This document shows, piece by piece, positions 8,398 to 18,324 of a DNA stretch of 64,000 nt. Source of the stretch: Pseudanabaena minima (GTDB lineage Bacteria; Cyanobacteriota; Cyanobacteriia; Pseudanabaenales; Pseudanabaenaceae); assembly GCF_051131155.1 (NCBI RefSeq), contig NZ_CP159508.1, positions 3,596,001 through 3,660,000 of the forward strand, read 5' to 3'. Below the pieces are notes generated by a model. That model saw only the letters and a program-made list of their open reading frames with translations, was not told the origin of the DNA and did no database searches. Each line of letters starts with the position of its first letter. Within the stretch, counting starts at the first letter, position 1. A program made the position numbers and the translations under genes.

Positions 8398-11256
8398 ATG
8401 AAGAGAATTCGATTTTGGATAGCAATTTGCCTTAGTTTTTTTCTTGTTCTAATTTCTCATCCATTTATCGAGAGGTTTTCTCCCATTTACGCACAGATTC
8501 CTTTTGCCCCTAATATTTCTCCTCTACCTAATATTCAAGGGCAAGATAAACCACCTGAACTCCAACCCTTTGACCAAGTAATCAAAGATCATCAAAAATT
8601 AACGGGACTATTTACGCTCTATCGTCATAAAGACACGGGTAAAGTCTTTGCCGAAATTAAACCTGAACAAATTAATCGTAATTTTTTGGCAGTGATGACC
8701 CTTGAATCTGGGTTAGGTGAACGCGGTCTCTATCGTGGTATTCCTTTACGTGACTTGATCTTTACCCTGCGTCGCTTAAATAACAATTTGCAATTTGTGG
8801 TTCCGAATACTAACTTTCGCGCTCAGCTAGGTGACCCCCAAGAGCGATCGCTTAGTCAATCATTTAGTGACTCGATTTTGATATCACTGCCAATTCTTAG
8901 TATTCATCCTCAAAATAAATCTTTTCTAGTCGATTTAGATCCCTTGATCTTGAGTGATGTTTTACCCAACTTGAGTAAGACTTTGGCTAGACAACTTGGA
9001 GCTTCCTTTTCTGCCGATCCCAGCAAATCCTATATTAGCAAAGCAGAATCCTTTCCCAAAAATATTGAACTGGAGTCAGTATTTGGATTTATGGGATCAG
9101 TAGTGATGAATACAGGGTTTAGCAATCCCGATCTAGAAACCTTACCTGATAGCAACGGTTTTACGCTCAAAGTTCGTTATAGTCTATCTCAACTGCCAAC
9201 TCAAAATGGCTATCGTCCTCGCCTTGCGGATGAACGAGTTGGCTATTTTGTGACAGCCTATCAAGACCTCACCAAAAGCTCGGCAAAAACTCCGTTTGTA
9301 CGTTATATCAATCGTTGGCATTTAGAAAAGCAAAATCCTCGTGACACGATTTCTCCACCCAAACAACCGATTACCTTTTGGATAGAGAATACGGTTCCTT
9401 TAGAATATCGAGCTGCTGTGAGGGAAGGTGCATTAATGTGGAATAGCGCCTTTGAGAAGATCGGTTTTAAAGATGCGATCGTTGTTAAACAAATGCCCGA
9501 TCGCGCTGATTGGAATCCAGCCGATGTTCGCTATAACACGATTCGTTGGTTCAACTCGGTTGATGGGTTCTTTGCGATGGGTCCATCGCGCACTAATCCT
9601 TTAACAGGTGAGATTCTCGATGCTGATATTATTATTGATAGTAATTTGATTCGCGCCATCAAGCAGGATTTTGGCAGTATCACTCAACAAAATAGTTGGC
9701 AAAATTTAGCTTTTCTGTCACGGTTGACGGGTAATCCGCAGCTATGTAGCTATGGAATGGATGCGCGACAAATGCGCTACGACAAACAGGCGATCGCCTT
9801 GCGCCAAAAGCAAACGCTTTCCCCTAATTTCAATGGCAACCTGTTTATGTCTGGGGCAAGTGATTTGTGCTATGGCATGGACGCGGTGGAACAGTTTAAG
9901 GTTGGTGCAATGTCTCTTTCACTGTTTGAGAATGTATTGCCCAGTAGCGATCGCATGAAAGACTATATCAATCAATTTGTGCGAGAAGTCACAGCCCATG
10001 AAGTCGGACATACCTTGGGTTTGCGCCATAATTTTCATGGTAGTGCGATGCTCTCACCTGCAGAATTAAACAATACTGAAATCACTCGCAAACGTGGTTT
10101 AGTTGCTTCTGTAATGGACTACAACGGTGTAAATCTTGCTCCCCAAGGAACGAAGCAAGGTGATTTCTTCACTAGTAAAATTGGAGCCTATGATGAATGG
10201 GCGATCGCCTATGGATATACTCCAATCGATGCGATTATTCCTGCTGGTGAGCTAAAAGAACTAGAAAAAATCGCTAAGCTTGCACCTCAGCCAGAACTAG
10301 CCTATGCTCCTGATGAAGATGCTTTTGCGGGGCTTGATCCTATGATCCAAACCCATGATTTGAGCAATGATTCAGTTACCTATGCTCAATGGCAGTTTGA
10401 CAATGCTCGTGTCATGTGGAACCGCATCGAAAAGCGCTACCCAGGGAAAGGAGAAAGCTTTAATGATACTAAAGTTGCCTTCAATCAGGTCTTTGGGCAT
10501 TATGCCTCTAATCTGTTTGCCTTGGTTTCCTATGTGGGTGGGCAATCCTTTAATCGTTACCGTTCTGGTGATGCGATCGGGCGATTACCCTTTGAGCCAG
10601 TTCCTCTATCAAAGCAACGGGAAGCGATCGCCGCAATTCAAAAAAATCTCTTTGCAGCCGATGCTCTTAACTTTTCTCCCAATCTGTTGAATAAGCTAGC
10701 GCCATCCCGTTGGTATCATTGGGGAGCTTCACCACAATACTCTTCTTTAGACTATCCAATTCATGATCGCATTCTCTCTTTGCAAACCTTTGTTCTTAGC
10801 GATTTATTATCTTCAGAACGCTTACAAAGGCTACGTGACACGGAACTGAAAACCTCTGCTGGTCAAGCTCTGACATTACCAGAACTGTTTGACACTCTCC
10901 TGCAAGGTATTTGGACAGAGGTAATGCAACCAACTAATGACTTAACCCAAGTTTCGAGCCTGCGTCGTTCGCTTCAGCGCCAACATATGAATCTATTAGT
11001 TAATCTAGCTCTTCGCAATCGTCTCTCCCTAAACAAAATCGATAATTTCCTTGATTTAGTCGTTGGGATGCAAACCAGTAATCCACCTGAAGATGCTCGT
11101 ACCCTTGCGTGGTATCAACTCCGTCAACTGCGCGATCGCCTTGCGACTGTACTGCGCGATCGCGGCGATAAGGTCGATACCTATACTAAAGCTCATCTCG
11201 AAGAAGCCAATGATCGCATTGCCAAAGCGATCGACTCCAAGTTGCAAGCTCAATAA
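8398..11256 (+). CDS. Secreted zinc metalloprotease (DUF5117/DUF4953 type)
   Basis: A 952-residue protein from the ATG at 8398. A GTG at 8344 would add 18 residues ahead of a normal signal peptide (MKRIRFWIAICLSFFLVLIS), so the ATG is preferred. The middle carries a metzincin-like zinc site, HEVGHTLGLRH at 534-544, with ligands H534, H538 and H544 and catalytic E535. A conserved SVMDYNGVN, resembling a Met-turn, follows about 40 residues later. Family members are large exported zinc proteases of unknown substrate. Periplasmic or extracellular action is inferred from the signal. The gene is monocistronic between two palindromes. Confidence 0.85.
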   Translation: MKRIRFWIAICLSFFLVLISHPFIERFSPIYAQIPFAPNISPLPNIQGQDKPPELQPFDQVIKDHQKLTGLFTLYRHKDTGKVFAEIKPEQINRNFLAVMTLESGLGERGLYRGIPLRDLIFTLRRLNNNLQFVVPNTNFRAQLGDPQERSLSQSFSDSILISLPILSIHPQNKSFLVDLDPLILSDVLPNLSKTLARQLGASFSADPSKSYISKAESFPKNIELESVFGFMGSVVMNTGFSNPDLETLPDSNGFTLKVRYSLSQLPTQNGYRPRLADERVGYFVTAYQDLTKSSAKTPFVRYINRWHLEKQNPRDTISPPKQPITFWIENTVPLEYRAAVREGALMWNSAFEKIGFKDAIVVKQMPDRADWNPADVRYNTIRWFNSVDGFFAMGPSRTNPLTGEILDADIIIDSNLIRAIKQDFGSITQQNSWQNLAFLSRLTGNPQLCSYGMDARQMRYDKQAIALRQKQTLSPNFNGNLFMSGASDLCYGMDAVEQFKVGAMSLSLFENVLPSSDRMKDYINQFVREVTAHEVGHTLGLRHNFHGSAMLSPAELNNTEITRKRGLVASVMDYNGVNLAPQGTKQGDFFTSKIGAYDEWAIAYGYTPIDAIIPAGELKELEKIAKLAPQPELAYAPDEDAFAGLDPMIQTHDLSNDSVTYAQWQFDNARVMWNRIEKRYPGKGESFNDTKVAFNQVFGHYASNLFALVSYVGGQSFNRYRSGDAIGRLPFEPVPLSKQREAIAAIQKNLFAADALNFSPNLLNKLAPSRWYHWGASPQYSSLDYPIHDRILSLQTFVLSDLLSSERLQRLRDTELKTSAGQALTLPELFDTLLQGIWTEVMQPTNDLTQVSSLRRSLQRQHMNLLVNLALRNRLSLNKIDNFLDLVVGMQTSNPPEDARTLAWYQLRQLRDRLATVLRDRGDKVDTYTKAHLEEANDRIAKAIDSKLQAQ

Positions 11257-11273
11257 AGCGCTGAAACCAGAAC

Positions 11274-11326
11274 AGTCCTATATTGTAAAAAGTGCTGCTT
11301 CGCAGCACTTTTTACAATATAGGACT
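11274..11326 (+). terminator. Perfect 25-bp-arm palindrome overlapping a miniature element
   Basis: Arms 11274-11298 and 11302-11326 are exactly complementary around a TTC loop (apex GCTTCGC). The right arm runs five bases into the inverted repeat of the 146-bp element that begins at 11322. It is the likely terminator of the metalloprotease gene. Confidence 0.75.
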
Positions 11327-11467
11327 TACGCAGAATTTTCTAAGACCCTCACCCCTAGCCCCTCTCCCATTAAGGGCGAGGGGAACAAAAAAATTGCTTT
11401 ACTCCTCTTCTCCCGTTCTGGGAGAAGGGGTTGGGGGATGAGGGCAGTTTGTTTTTTGCGTAAGTCC
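11322..11467. mobile_element. 146-bp MITE flanked by TA
   Basis: Terminal inverted repeats GGACTTACGCA (11322-11332) and TGCGTAAGTCC (11457-11467) are exact and flanked by TA on both sides (11320-11321 and 11468-11469), as expected for an IS630/Tc1-type target duplication. The interior is itself an imperfect inverted repeat built from CCCTCACCCC and CCCCTCTCCCA, a motif widespread between cyanobacterial genes. There is no coding capacity. It must have moved using a transposase encoded elsewhere; that is an inference. Confidence 0.75.
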
Positions 11468-11471
11468 TACA

Positions 11472-11509
11472 ATAAAGAAAAAGCGGCGCGATGCGCCGCT
11501 TTTCTTTAT
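11472..11509 (-). terminator. Near-perfect hairpin at the psb32 3' end
   Basis: Left arm 11472-11489 pairs with 11493-11509 around GAT, with one extra A on the left. The core is GCGGCGC/GCGCCGC. The stop codon of the minus-strand gene (11506-11508) lies inside the stem. Confidence 0.65.
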
Positions 11510-12342
11510 CTTGCTTCGGTTGATGGAGTTACTCGTTTTGGTGAAGGAATCAAATAAGCAATCACTGCACCACCGACAAAACCCGCTACATTGCGAACAA
11601 TGGGAACCCATTCGCTAGTGCGTGTCAGTACTGGACCTAGACCAAAAGAGATAAACAACATGCCCCAAAGTGGTGTAAAAATTAGCGCCCATTTCCAAGC
11701 AAAAATTTCCCCTTCTTTCCGAGGATGTCCCGCAAATCCAAATACCACACCACCAACAATGGAAGTAATCAAAGTGAGAATCCATTGCTCTTGGGGAATT
11801 CCAGGGACTACTGCACAGCCATCTTGATCGAGACAGGTAGCGATCGCATCAATAGCTGACAAAATTGATTGATCATAGCCCTGCTCACGCACATAGAATT
11901 GGTTGCCATATCGCGATTGCAACTCAATCCAGAAGCTGCGAGATAGCAATGGATAGACAGCATCACCAACACTAAAATTTAGTAAATTCCGTCCGCGTGC
12001 GTCCGCGACTAACATCACACTATTATCATCTAATCCCCAAAACTCTTTAACTGCTCGCCCTGGGGTGCGATCAACTTGAGTAAGAACACGCAATTTCCAA
12101 CCAGTTTGCTCTTCAAATTTGGTTAACTTTTGATCTAGAGCTAATTCTTCTGTATCAGTCAAAAAACGTCCCAAATCAATGACGTTTGTATACTTTTCAG
12201 GCAATAGCTCTGGGGCATCAAAGGCTTGAGCCGCAGGAATATGGGTAAAGGCGATCGCCAAAGGTAGGAATATGGCGATCGCGATCGCGCCGAATCTCTG
12301 AGCTAATCTCCGAGTAAAGTTTTGTAGAGTGGACTTAATCAT
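11506..12342 (-). CDS. psb32: TPM-domain photosystem II repair protein Psb32
   Basis: A 278-residue protein with an N-terminal basic and hydrophobic signal or anchor (residues 1-40, ending near AQAF). A lumen-facing TPM domain follows (about 50-185), with VIDLGRFLTDTEELALD and ADARGRNLLNFSVGDAVYPL. Three C-terminal hydrophobic helices lie between about 188 and 268. This matches cyanobacterial and plastid Psb32, which protects photosystem II from photodamage and speeds its repair. Identification rests on domain order and the TPM signature. The gene is monocistronic, and its stop is buried in a hairpin. Confidence 0.8.
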   Translation of the reverse strand: MIKSTLQNFTRRLAQRFGAIAIAIFLPLAIAFTHIPAAQAFDAPELLPEKYTNVIDLGRFLTDTEELALDQKLTKFEEQTGWKLRVLTQVDRTPGRAVKEFWGLDDNSVMLVADARGRNLLNFSVGDAVYPLLSRSFWIELQSRYGNQFYVREQGYDQSILSAIDAIATCLDQDGCAVVPGIPQEQWILTLITSIVGGVVFGFAGHPRKEGEIFAWKWALIFTPLWGMLFISFGLGPVLTRTSEWVPIVRNVAGFVGGAVIAYLIPSPKRVTPSTEAR

Positions 12343-12430
12343 GATTTTTGTTAAAAGTTAATCTTAATATTTCTTAATATCTTAGCAACAGTATATAGTT
12401 AAAGATACTTTCTCTCCGTATTTTTTTCCT

Positions 12431-13270
12431 ATGGCAAGCCCAATTCAGTGGTATCCAGGTCATATCGCCAAAGCTGAAAAGCAGTTGTTAGAACAACTAA
12501 AATTGGTGGACGTGGTCATTGAGGTGCGTGATTCGCGCATTTTGATGTCTAGTAAGCACCCAAAAATTGAAAAATGGGTGGAGGGAAAGTCACATATTTT
12601 AGTATGCAATCGTATTGACGCTATTTCCTCGACGGTAAAAACGCAATGGATGCGCTGGTTTACCGAGCAGGAGCGCATGGCATATTTCACCGATGCACAG
12701 GCTGGCAAAGGTATGGTGGATCTGCTCAAGGCGGCTCAAGTTGCGGGCGAAAAGGTTAACGAGCGCAGAAGGGGACGGGGAATGCTACCGCGTCCTGTGC
12801 GGGCTGTAGTTGTCGGCTTCCCTAACGTTGGCAAATCGGCACTGATCAATCGTTTGCTTAAGAAAAAAGTGGTTGCTAGTGCCAATAAACCAGGAGTAAC
12901 TCGCCAGTTACGTTGGATTAGGATTTCTGACGAGATCGAGTTGCTCGATACCCCTGGGGTAATTCCACCTTTACTACATGATCAAGATGCGGCGATGAAG
13001 CTTGCCATTTGTGATGATATTGGTCAGGCAGCCTATGACAATGTATTGGTTGCGGCGGAAGCAGTAGACTTGTTGACCAAATTAAATGTCAAGCTGAGCA
13101 GTCGTTATGTAATTGATCCAGCAACGGTAACTTCAGGAATCGAGTATATCCACGAAGTCGCAGCTTTAAATAAGTTTCAAGGAGATTTAGATAAAGTCGC
13201 AAGGCTGATTTTATATGACTTTCGTAAAGGGAAGCTGGGAGCGATCGCCTTAGAAATGCCTCCGTTGTGA
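12431..13270 (+). CDS. rbgA: Ribosome biogenesis GTPase RbgA/YlqF
   Basis: A 279-residue circularly permuted GTPase. G4 comes first (NRID, 60-63), then G1 (GFPNVGKSALIN, 129-140) and G3 (DTPG, 173-176), the order that defines the YlqF/YawG class. The N-terminal IQWYPGHIAKA is diagnostic of RbgA. The C-terminal part (about 205-279) matches the ANTAR-like RNA-binding region. Members act in late 50S subunit assembly. The gene starts 88 bp from the divergent psb32 and is followed by two palindromes. Confidence 0.9.
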   Translation: MASPIQWYPGHIAKAEKQLLEQLKLVDVVIEVRDSRILMSSKHPKIEKWVEGKSHILVCNRIDAISSTVKTQWMRWFTEQERMAYFTDAQAGKGMVDLLKAAQVAGEKVNERRRGRGMLPRPVRAVVVGFPNVGKSALINRLLKKKVVASANKPGVTRQLRWIRISDEIELLDTPGVIPPLLHDQDAAMKLAICDDIGQAAYDNVLVAAEAVDLLTKLNVKLSSRYVIDPATVTSGIEYIHEVAALNKFQGDLDKVARLILYDFRKGKLGAIALEMPPL

Positions 13271-13283
13271 ACAATAAACATAA

Positions 13284-13332
13284 CCCCCAAAATAGAGTTG
13301 CGGCGCTTCACGCCGCAACTCTATTTTGGGGG
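13284..13332 (+). terminator. Long palindrome, first of a pair
   Basis: Arms 13284-13305 and 13311-13332 are perfect. The core would be GCGGCGC-TTC-GCGCCGC but for one base (ACGCCGC on the right). It lies downstream of rbgA. Confidence 0.65.
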
Positions 13333-13341
13333 GTGATTTTG

Positions 13342-13398
13342 TATAAAACCCAAAAAGGAAAGCGGCGCTCTGCGCCGCTTTCCTTTTTGGGTTTTATA
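13342..13398. terminator. Perfect 27-bp-arm palindrome, second of a pair
   Basis: Arms 13342-13368 and 13372-13398 are exactly complementary around a TCT loop (core GCGGCGC/GCGCCGC). It stands 9 bp after the previous palindrome. The following gene reads the same way, so a second terminator is not obviously needed. Confidence 0.65.
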
Positions 13399-13470
13399 TC
13401 TTAACAATTACCTAGCCGAATTAACCGCAGATATATAATTGTTAAAGATTGACGTATTTCTAGATTGACG

Positions 13471-14412
13471 ATGGCTGGGAAAAAGACTATTAAGTTAGCA
13501 AAGTCTGAATTGCTGAATGCTAATAAGCAGGAAGCTTTAAAGTTGATTGCTCAGCCAGAAATAACAGATGCATCAGCAAAGCCTCAATTTGCACAGCAAA
13601 AAGCACTATTTAGCGTCATTGCGAAGATCCGTGAATCCCTTGATTTAGAGAGTATTTTCAAGTCAACGGCGATTGAAGTACGTCAATTATTAAATGCCGA
13701 TCGCGTTGGGATGTATCGATTTGACGACACATCAACCTTCACTTGTGGGGAATTTGTTTCCGAAGATGTCTTACCAGAGTTTGCCTCCACGTTAGCAGCC
13801 AAAATTAATGATCATTGTTTTGGCGAAAATCATGCCAAATATTACCAGCAAGGTAGAATTTGGGCTTGTGCGGATATTTATGCTCAAGATTTACCAGACT
13901 GTCATATTCAAATTCTTGAGCGCTTTCAAGTCCAAGCGAATCTAGTTGTACCTTTGCTTAATGGAGATCGCCTGTGGGGACTACTTTGCATTCATCAATG
14001 TTCAGCACCCAGACAATGGCTCGACGCAGAAATTGATTTTGTTAGGCAGATTGCCATGCATTTAGATGTGGCTTTACAACAGTCGGAGTTTGTGGCTCAA
14101 CTACGATCGCAATCAGAATATCTCACCCGTGCGATCGAACAAGCCGTAGGACGCGAAAAAGCAGTAGCTGCGATTATCAACAAAATCAGGCGATCTCTTA
14201 ATCTCAACACTATTTTTAAAACCACCACCGAAGAGGTGAGGCAACAGCTACAAGCTGATCGCGTTACTATCTATCGCTTCAATCCCGATTGGAGTGGTGA
14301 GTTCGTCGTTGAGTCCATGACTGAAGGATTGCGCTCTCTAGTGGATTACCCAAAAGAGCATCCCGAACTGAATGCGAATATTAGACCTCTTGCAGAACCA
14401 AAAACATGTTAG
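13471..14412 (+). pseudogene. 5' part of an IS-interrupted multi-GAF hybrid histidine kinase
   Basis: The ATG at 13471 (a TTG lies two codons upstream) opens a kinase that is cut after codon 304 by the IS at 14384. The remaining codons to 14412 are IS sequence. GAF1 spans about 45-210 and contains PDCHIQILERFQVQANLVVP, the Cys-His context of phytochrome/cyanobacteriochrome GAF domains. GAF2 starts near 225 and is broken. Removing the IS plus one copy of TATTA joins this part exactly in frame to 15326, giving one protein of about 1303 residues. As it stands, this fragment has two sensor modules and no kinase. Confidence 0.85.
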
Positions 14413-15320
14413 ATTTATAAGCTTTTTATCAGATCTCAAATTAAGCGATGAAATACGAAGCCAGTCAAAATCTATCAGCGACAGAATTTAAACGGTTATT
14501 TGGGGTAAGAAGAGAAACATTTGCGCAAATGACGGAGCTAATGCAACAAGCAGCCCAAAGCAAAGGACAAGGTGGTGTAGAACCAAAGCTAAGTCTAGAA
14601 GACCAAATATTGGTTACTTTGCAGTATTGGCGTGAATATCGCACCTATTTTCATATTGCTAGCGACTGGGAAGTGTCAGAATCGACGATTTGCCGCATCG
14701 TCAAAAAAGTAGAAAATGTCTTAATTAAATCGAAAAAGTTTCGGTTAGCAGGAAAAAAGTCATTGTGGCAGGAGAAGGCTCCAGCCATAATTGCCATTGA
14801 TGTAACTGAGACAAAGGTTGAGCGCCCTAAATATCACCAGAAACATTTTTATAGCGGTAAGAAAAAGCATCATGCCCTCAAAGCCCAATTGGTGGTCGAT
14901 CTGACTAATTTCAAGATAGTTTGTACCGCTTACGGTAAGGGCAAGCAGCATGATTTCTCATTATTCAAGGCAAGTGGAGTTCATTTTCACGCACAGACAC
15001 AAGGTTTGGCAGACAAGGGTTATCAAGGCTTACAAAAGTTGCATCCTAACTCGCAAATTCCTATCAAAAAGCCTCAAAATGGCTCATTATCCAAGGAAGA
15101 TAAGCGTTGTAATCGCCAACTTGCACGTCAACGTATTGCGATTGAGCATGTTAATCGTCGCTTGAAGATTTTTAAGATTCTCTCTTTACCTTATCGTAAT
15201 CGTCGTCGTCGTTTTGGTTTGCGTTGTAATTTGATTGCTGCCATTTATAACTTTGAAGTCGCTCTTGTTGCTTCTAAAACTTTCTCTGCTCTGGATTAAT
15301 TTTCAGTTCTGCAAGAGGTC
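14384..15320 (+). mobile_element. IS5-superfamily insertion sequence, 937 bp
   Basis: Both ends carry a perfect 15-bp inverted repeat, GACCTCTTGCAGAAC (14384-14398) and its complement (15306-15320). The element is flanked by a 5-bp direct duplication TATTA (14379-14383 and 15321-15325). One intact transposase gene fills it. Element plus duplication is 942 bp, a multiple of three, so the host frame is kept on both sides, although stop codons inside the element interrupt it. Perfect ends, an intact ORF and an undecayed duplication indicate a recent insertion. Confidence 0.95.
14448..15299 (+). CDS. IS5-family DDE transposase
   Basis: A 283-residue transposase. The N-terminal helix-turn-helix region (about 10-90) contains LEDQILVTLQYWREYRTYFH and the SESTICRIV recognition helix. 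The DDE_Tnp_4-like catalytic domain has first D in AIDVTE (near 119), second D in LADKGYQG (near 188) and the E in RIAIEHVNRRLK (near 229). All three catalytic residues and the basic tail are present, so the enzyme looks active. It lies wholly inside the IS. Confidence 0.93.
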   Translation: MKYEASQNLSATEFKRLFGVRRETFAQMTELMQQAAQSKGQGGVEPKLSLEDQILVTLQYWREYRTYFHIASDWEVSESTICRIVKKVENVLIKSKKFRLAGKKSLWQEKAPAIIAIDVTETKVERPKYHQKHFYSGKKKHHALKAQLVVDLTNFKIVCTAYGKGKQHDFSLFKASGVHFHAQTQGLADKGYQGLQKLHPNSQIPIKKPQNGSLSKEDKRCNRQLARQRIAIEHVNRRLKIFKILSLPYRNRRRRFGLRCNLIAAIYNFEVALVASKTFSALD

Positions 15321-18300
15321 TATTAGTGAGTGCAGCCTCAAAAATCTGACTACTCCCATTGGGACTGATACTTATTTACAACAAACACAGGGAGGTAGCT
15401 TTAGTGTTGGTCAACTATTTCGAGTATGCGATGACATCTATGCAGGAGGGTTCTCACCTTGTTACATCAAGGCTCTAGAGCGATATCAAGCTAGAGCCTA
15501 TGCAATTATTGCAATCTACAAAGGTAAAGACCTATGGGGATTACTAGCAGCATTTCAAAGTAATGATGTACGTCAATGGCAAGAGCCTGAAGTCAATTTC
15601 TTAGTACAAATTGGCACACAGTTGGGTATCGCGATTCAGCAAGCAGAATTATTTGGACAAGTCCAAAAACGTTCAACTGACTTACAAACTACTCTAGAGA
15701 TTCAACTGCAAAAACGAGCCAATGAATTAGCCAGAGATGCTGAGCAGGAACGTGCTTTAGCACAAGTAATCGACAAAATTCGGCGCACTTTAGATATTGA
15801 TACGATCTTTCAAACCGCTACTACCGAAGTACAAAAACTACTCAATAGCGATCGCGTCGGGGTATTTCAGTTTGATCATGATGACTATACAAATGGCACG
15901 TTTGTCTCGGAGGCTGTTTTACCTCTATACAGTTCAGCTCTGAAAGCGAGAGTACGGGATCGCTGCTTTGCTGATGAACATATTGCCAATTATCAGGTGG
16001 GGCGTTTTAAAGCGATCGCTGATATCTATGAAGAAGGCTTAAGTGATTGCCATATCGCAATTCTAGAAAGATTTCAGGTACGGGCTAATCTTGTAATTCC
16101 CCTTTACAAAGGTTCAGAAATATGGGGGTTACTATGCATCCATCAATGTTCCAAACCAAGACAATGGCAATCAAAGGAAATTGAATTTGTTAGTAAAATC
16201 GCAATCCAACTGGGTGTAGCCCTTCAGCAAGCAGAATTATTCGCTCAATCGCAAAATCAAACTATTGAGCTACAAAAAGCATTAGCGAAAGTACAAGCTC
16301 AAACCACACAACAAGCTAAAGCCGCTGAACAGGAACGGGCGTTAGCTAGAGTAATTGAACGTATTCGCCAAACCTTAGATATTGACACCATCTTTCTCGC
16401 TACTACTCAAGAAGTTCGTCAAAATCTCAACTGCGATCGCGTAGTTGTGTATCGATTTTTTGATGATTGGAGCGGTGAATTTGTCTTTGAGTCAAAAACT
16501 GATGAATGGCTGCCACTAGACCAGCTTTTTAACTGCGACAACATTTGGGAAGATACCTACCTCCAAGAACATCAAGGCGGACGCTATCGTAACCATGAAT
16601 CTTTAGCTGTAAATGATATTTATCATGCGAATTTGACAGATTGCCATGTTGGCATTCTTGAAAGCTACCAAATTCAAGCTTATATGGTCGTCCCTGTATT
16701 TGTTGGGGATAAATTATGGGGATTACTTGCCGCTTACCAAAATTCTGGTAGCCGTAATTGGGAACCAAGCGAACTCAGCTTACTAAATCAAGTTGGCAAT
16801 CAATTGGGAGTTGCCGTTCAACAGGTAGAACTGCTCGTTCAACTCAAAAAAGCTAAAGACAATGCCGATGCCGCCAATCGTGCTAAAGGTGACTTTCTTG
16901 CCCATATGAGCCACGAATTGCGGACTCCACTTAACTCAATTCTCGGCTTTACGCAAGTATTAGCGCGTGATCCATCACTAAACCATAACCAAAAATCACA
17001 TCTGGGAATTATTGCCCGTAGTGGCGAACATTTATTGACATTAATTAACGATGTCCTCGAAATGTCCAAAATCGAAGCAGGACTAATCGAACTTAATACC
17101 AATAATTTTGATCTCTACAATCTGCTCAATAGCCTGAAAGAAATGTTTTTACTTAAGGCAAAATCTAAAAATTTACAACTTGTTTTTGATTTTGCCTCTA
17201 ACGTTCCTCAATATGTGCAAACTGACGAAAGTAAACTGCGGCAAGTTCTAATCAATCTTGTGGGTAATGCGGTGAAATTTACCAATCAGGGTAAAGTTAT
17301 TCTCCAAGTGGCTAAGATAGAAGCTGATGCGGCGATCGCATCTGAAGAGCAAGACGGAGTAGATAGTATTCTTTCGTTTGAAGTTTCTGATACAGGTCCT
17401 GGGATTGCCTCAGAGGAATTAGACAATCTATTTGAAGCCTTTGTGCAAACGGAAACGGGGCGAAGATCTCAAGATGGTACGGGTTTAGGAATGCCCATTA
17501 GCAAGCGTTTTGTACAGTTGATGGGGGGCGATATTCGGGTGGAAAGTACTTACGGTAAAGGTACAATCGTCAATTTTGATATCAAGGTGCAAATGGCTAA
17601 GGTGAGTGATGTCCAGCCGCCACAGGTCAAACGTCGGGTGATCGCTTTAGCTCCTAATCAGCCAAAATACCGCATTTTACTTGCTGACGACAAATGGGAA
17701 AGTCGCCATCTTATGAAAAACCTACTTGCACCCCTAGAGTTTGAGATTCGTGAGGCTGAAAATGGTCAAGAAGCGATCGCTCTTTGGCAATCATGGCAAC
17801 CGCACCTGATCTGGATGGATATGCAGATGCCTGTAATGGATGGCTACGAAGCAACCCGTGCCATCCGCGCCGCCGAAACGCCAGACTCAGCTTGTAAAAT
17901 CGTCGCTTTGACTGCCAGTGTATTTGATAAGCAGCGTTCAGTAGTATTGGAATTAGGATGCGATGATTTTGTGAGCAAGCCGCTTCGAGAGGAACTCATA
18001 TTTGATAAGATTTCGGAACATTTGGGTGTAGTTTATATCTATGCTGAAAACAGTTCTGATTCTATCGCTAGCCAACATTTAGATGATAGTTATCAATTAT
18101 TAATTACTCAAGACCTAGCTAGATTAGATCGTGAATGGTTAGTTTCATTACATTTAGCTGCGAGGGGTGCTGATGAAGAGGCTATCTTTGATTTGTTAAA
18201 GCAAATCCAAGCTACTTATCCCAAAACCGCAAGTTTTATTCAAGATTTAGTTGATAACTTCCATCTCGAACAGCTTGTAACATTGATTCAACCATTCCTA

Positions 18301-18324
18301 AATCAGCAGGCAAATGAAAGTTAA
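15321..18324 (+). pseudogene. 3' part of the interrupted multi-GAF hybrid histidine kinase
   Basis: This part continues the host gene from the second half of GAF2 (PCYIKALERYQARAYAII). GAF3 has SDCHIAILERFQVRANLVIP and GAF4 has TDCHVGILESYQIQAYMVVP. HisKA follows with MSHELRTPLN, then HATPase_c with DTGPGIA and GTGLGMP, a receiver domain (LLADD, phospho-Asp in WMDMQMPVMDG) and a C-terminal helical tail resembling that of the kinase at 59992. The frame stays open back into the IS to a TTG at 15235, so a shortened kinase carrying GAF3, GAF4, kinase and receiver could still be made from the IS end. Its stop overlaps the next gene by 11 bp. Confidence 0.85.

Noticed and set aside
11063..11557. 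164-codon plus ORF over the metalloprotease end and MITE
   Set aside because: It runs through a coding gene in another frame, a palindrome and a mobile element; composition is not protein-like.
14412..15320. Two separate functional genes on either side of the IS
   Set aside because: The flanks rejoin exactly in frame within one GAF domain after removing the IS and one duplication, so they are one broken gene.
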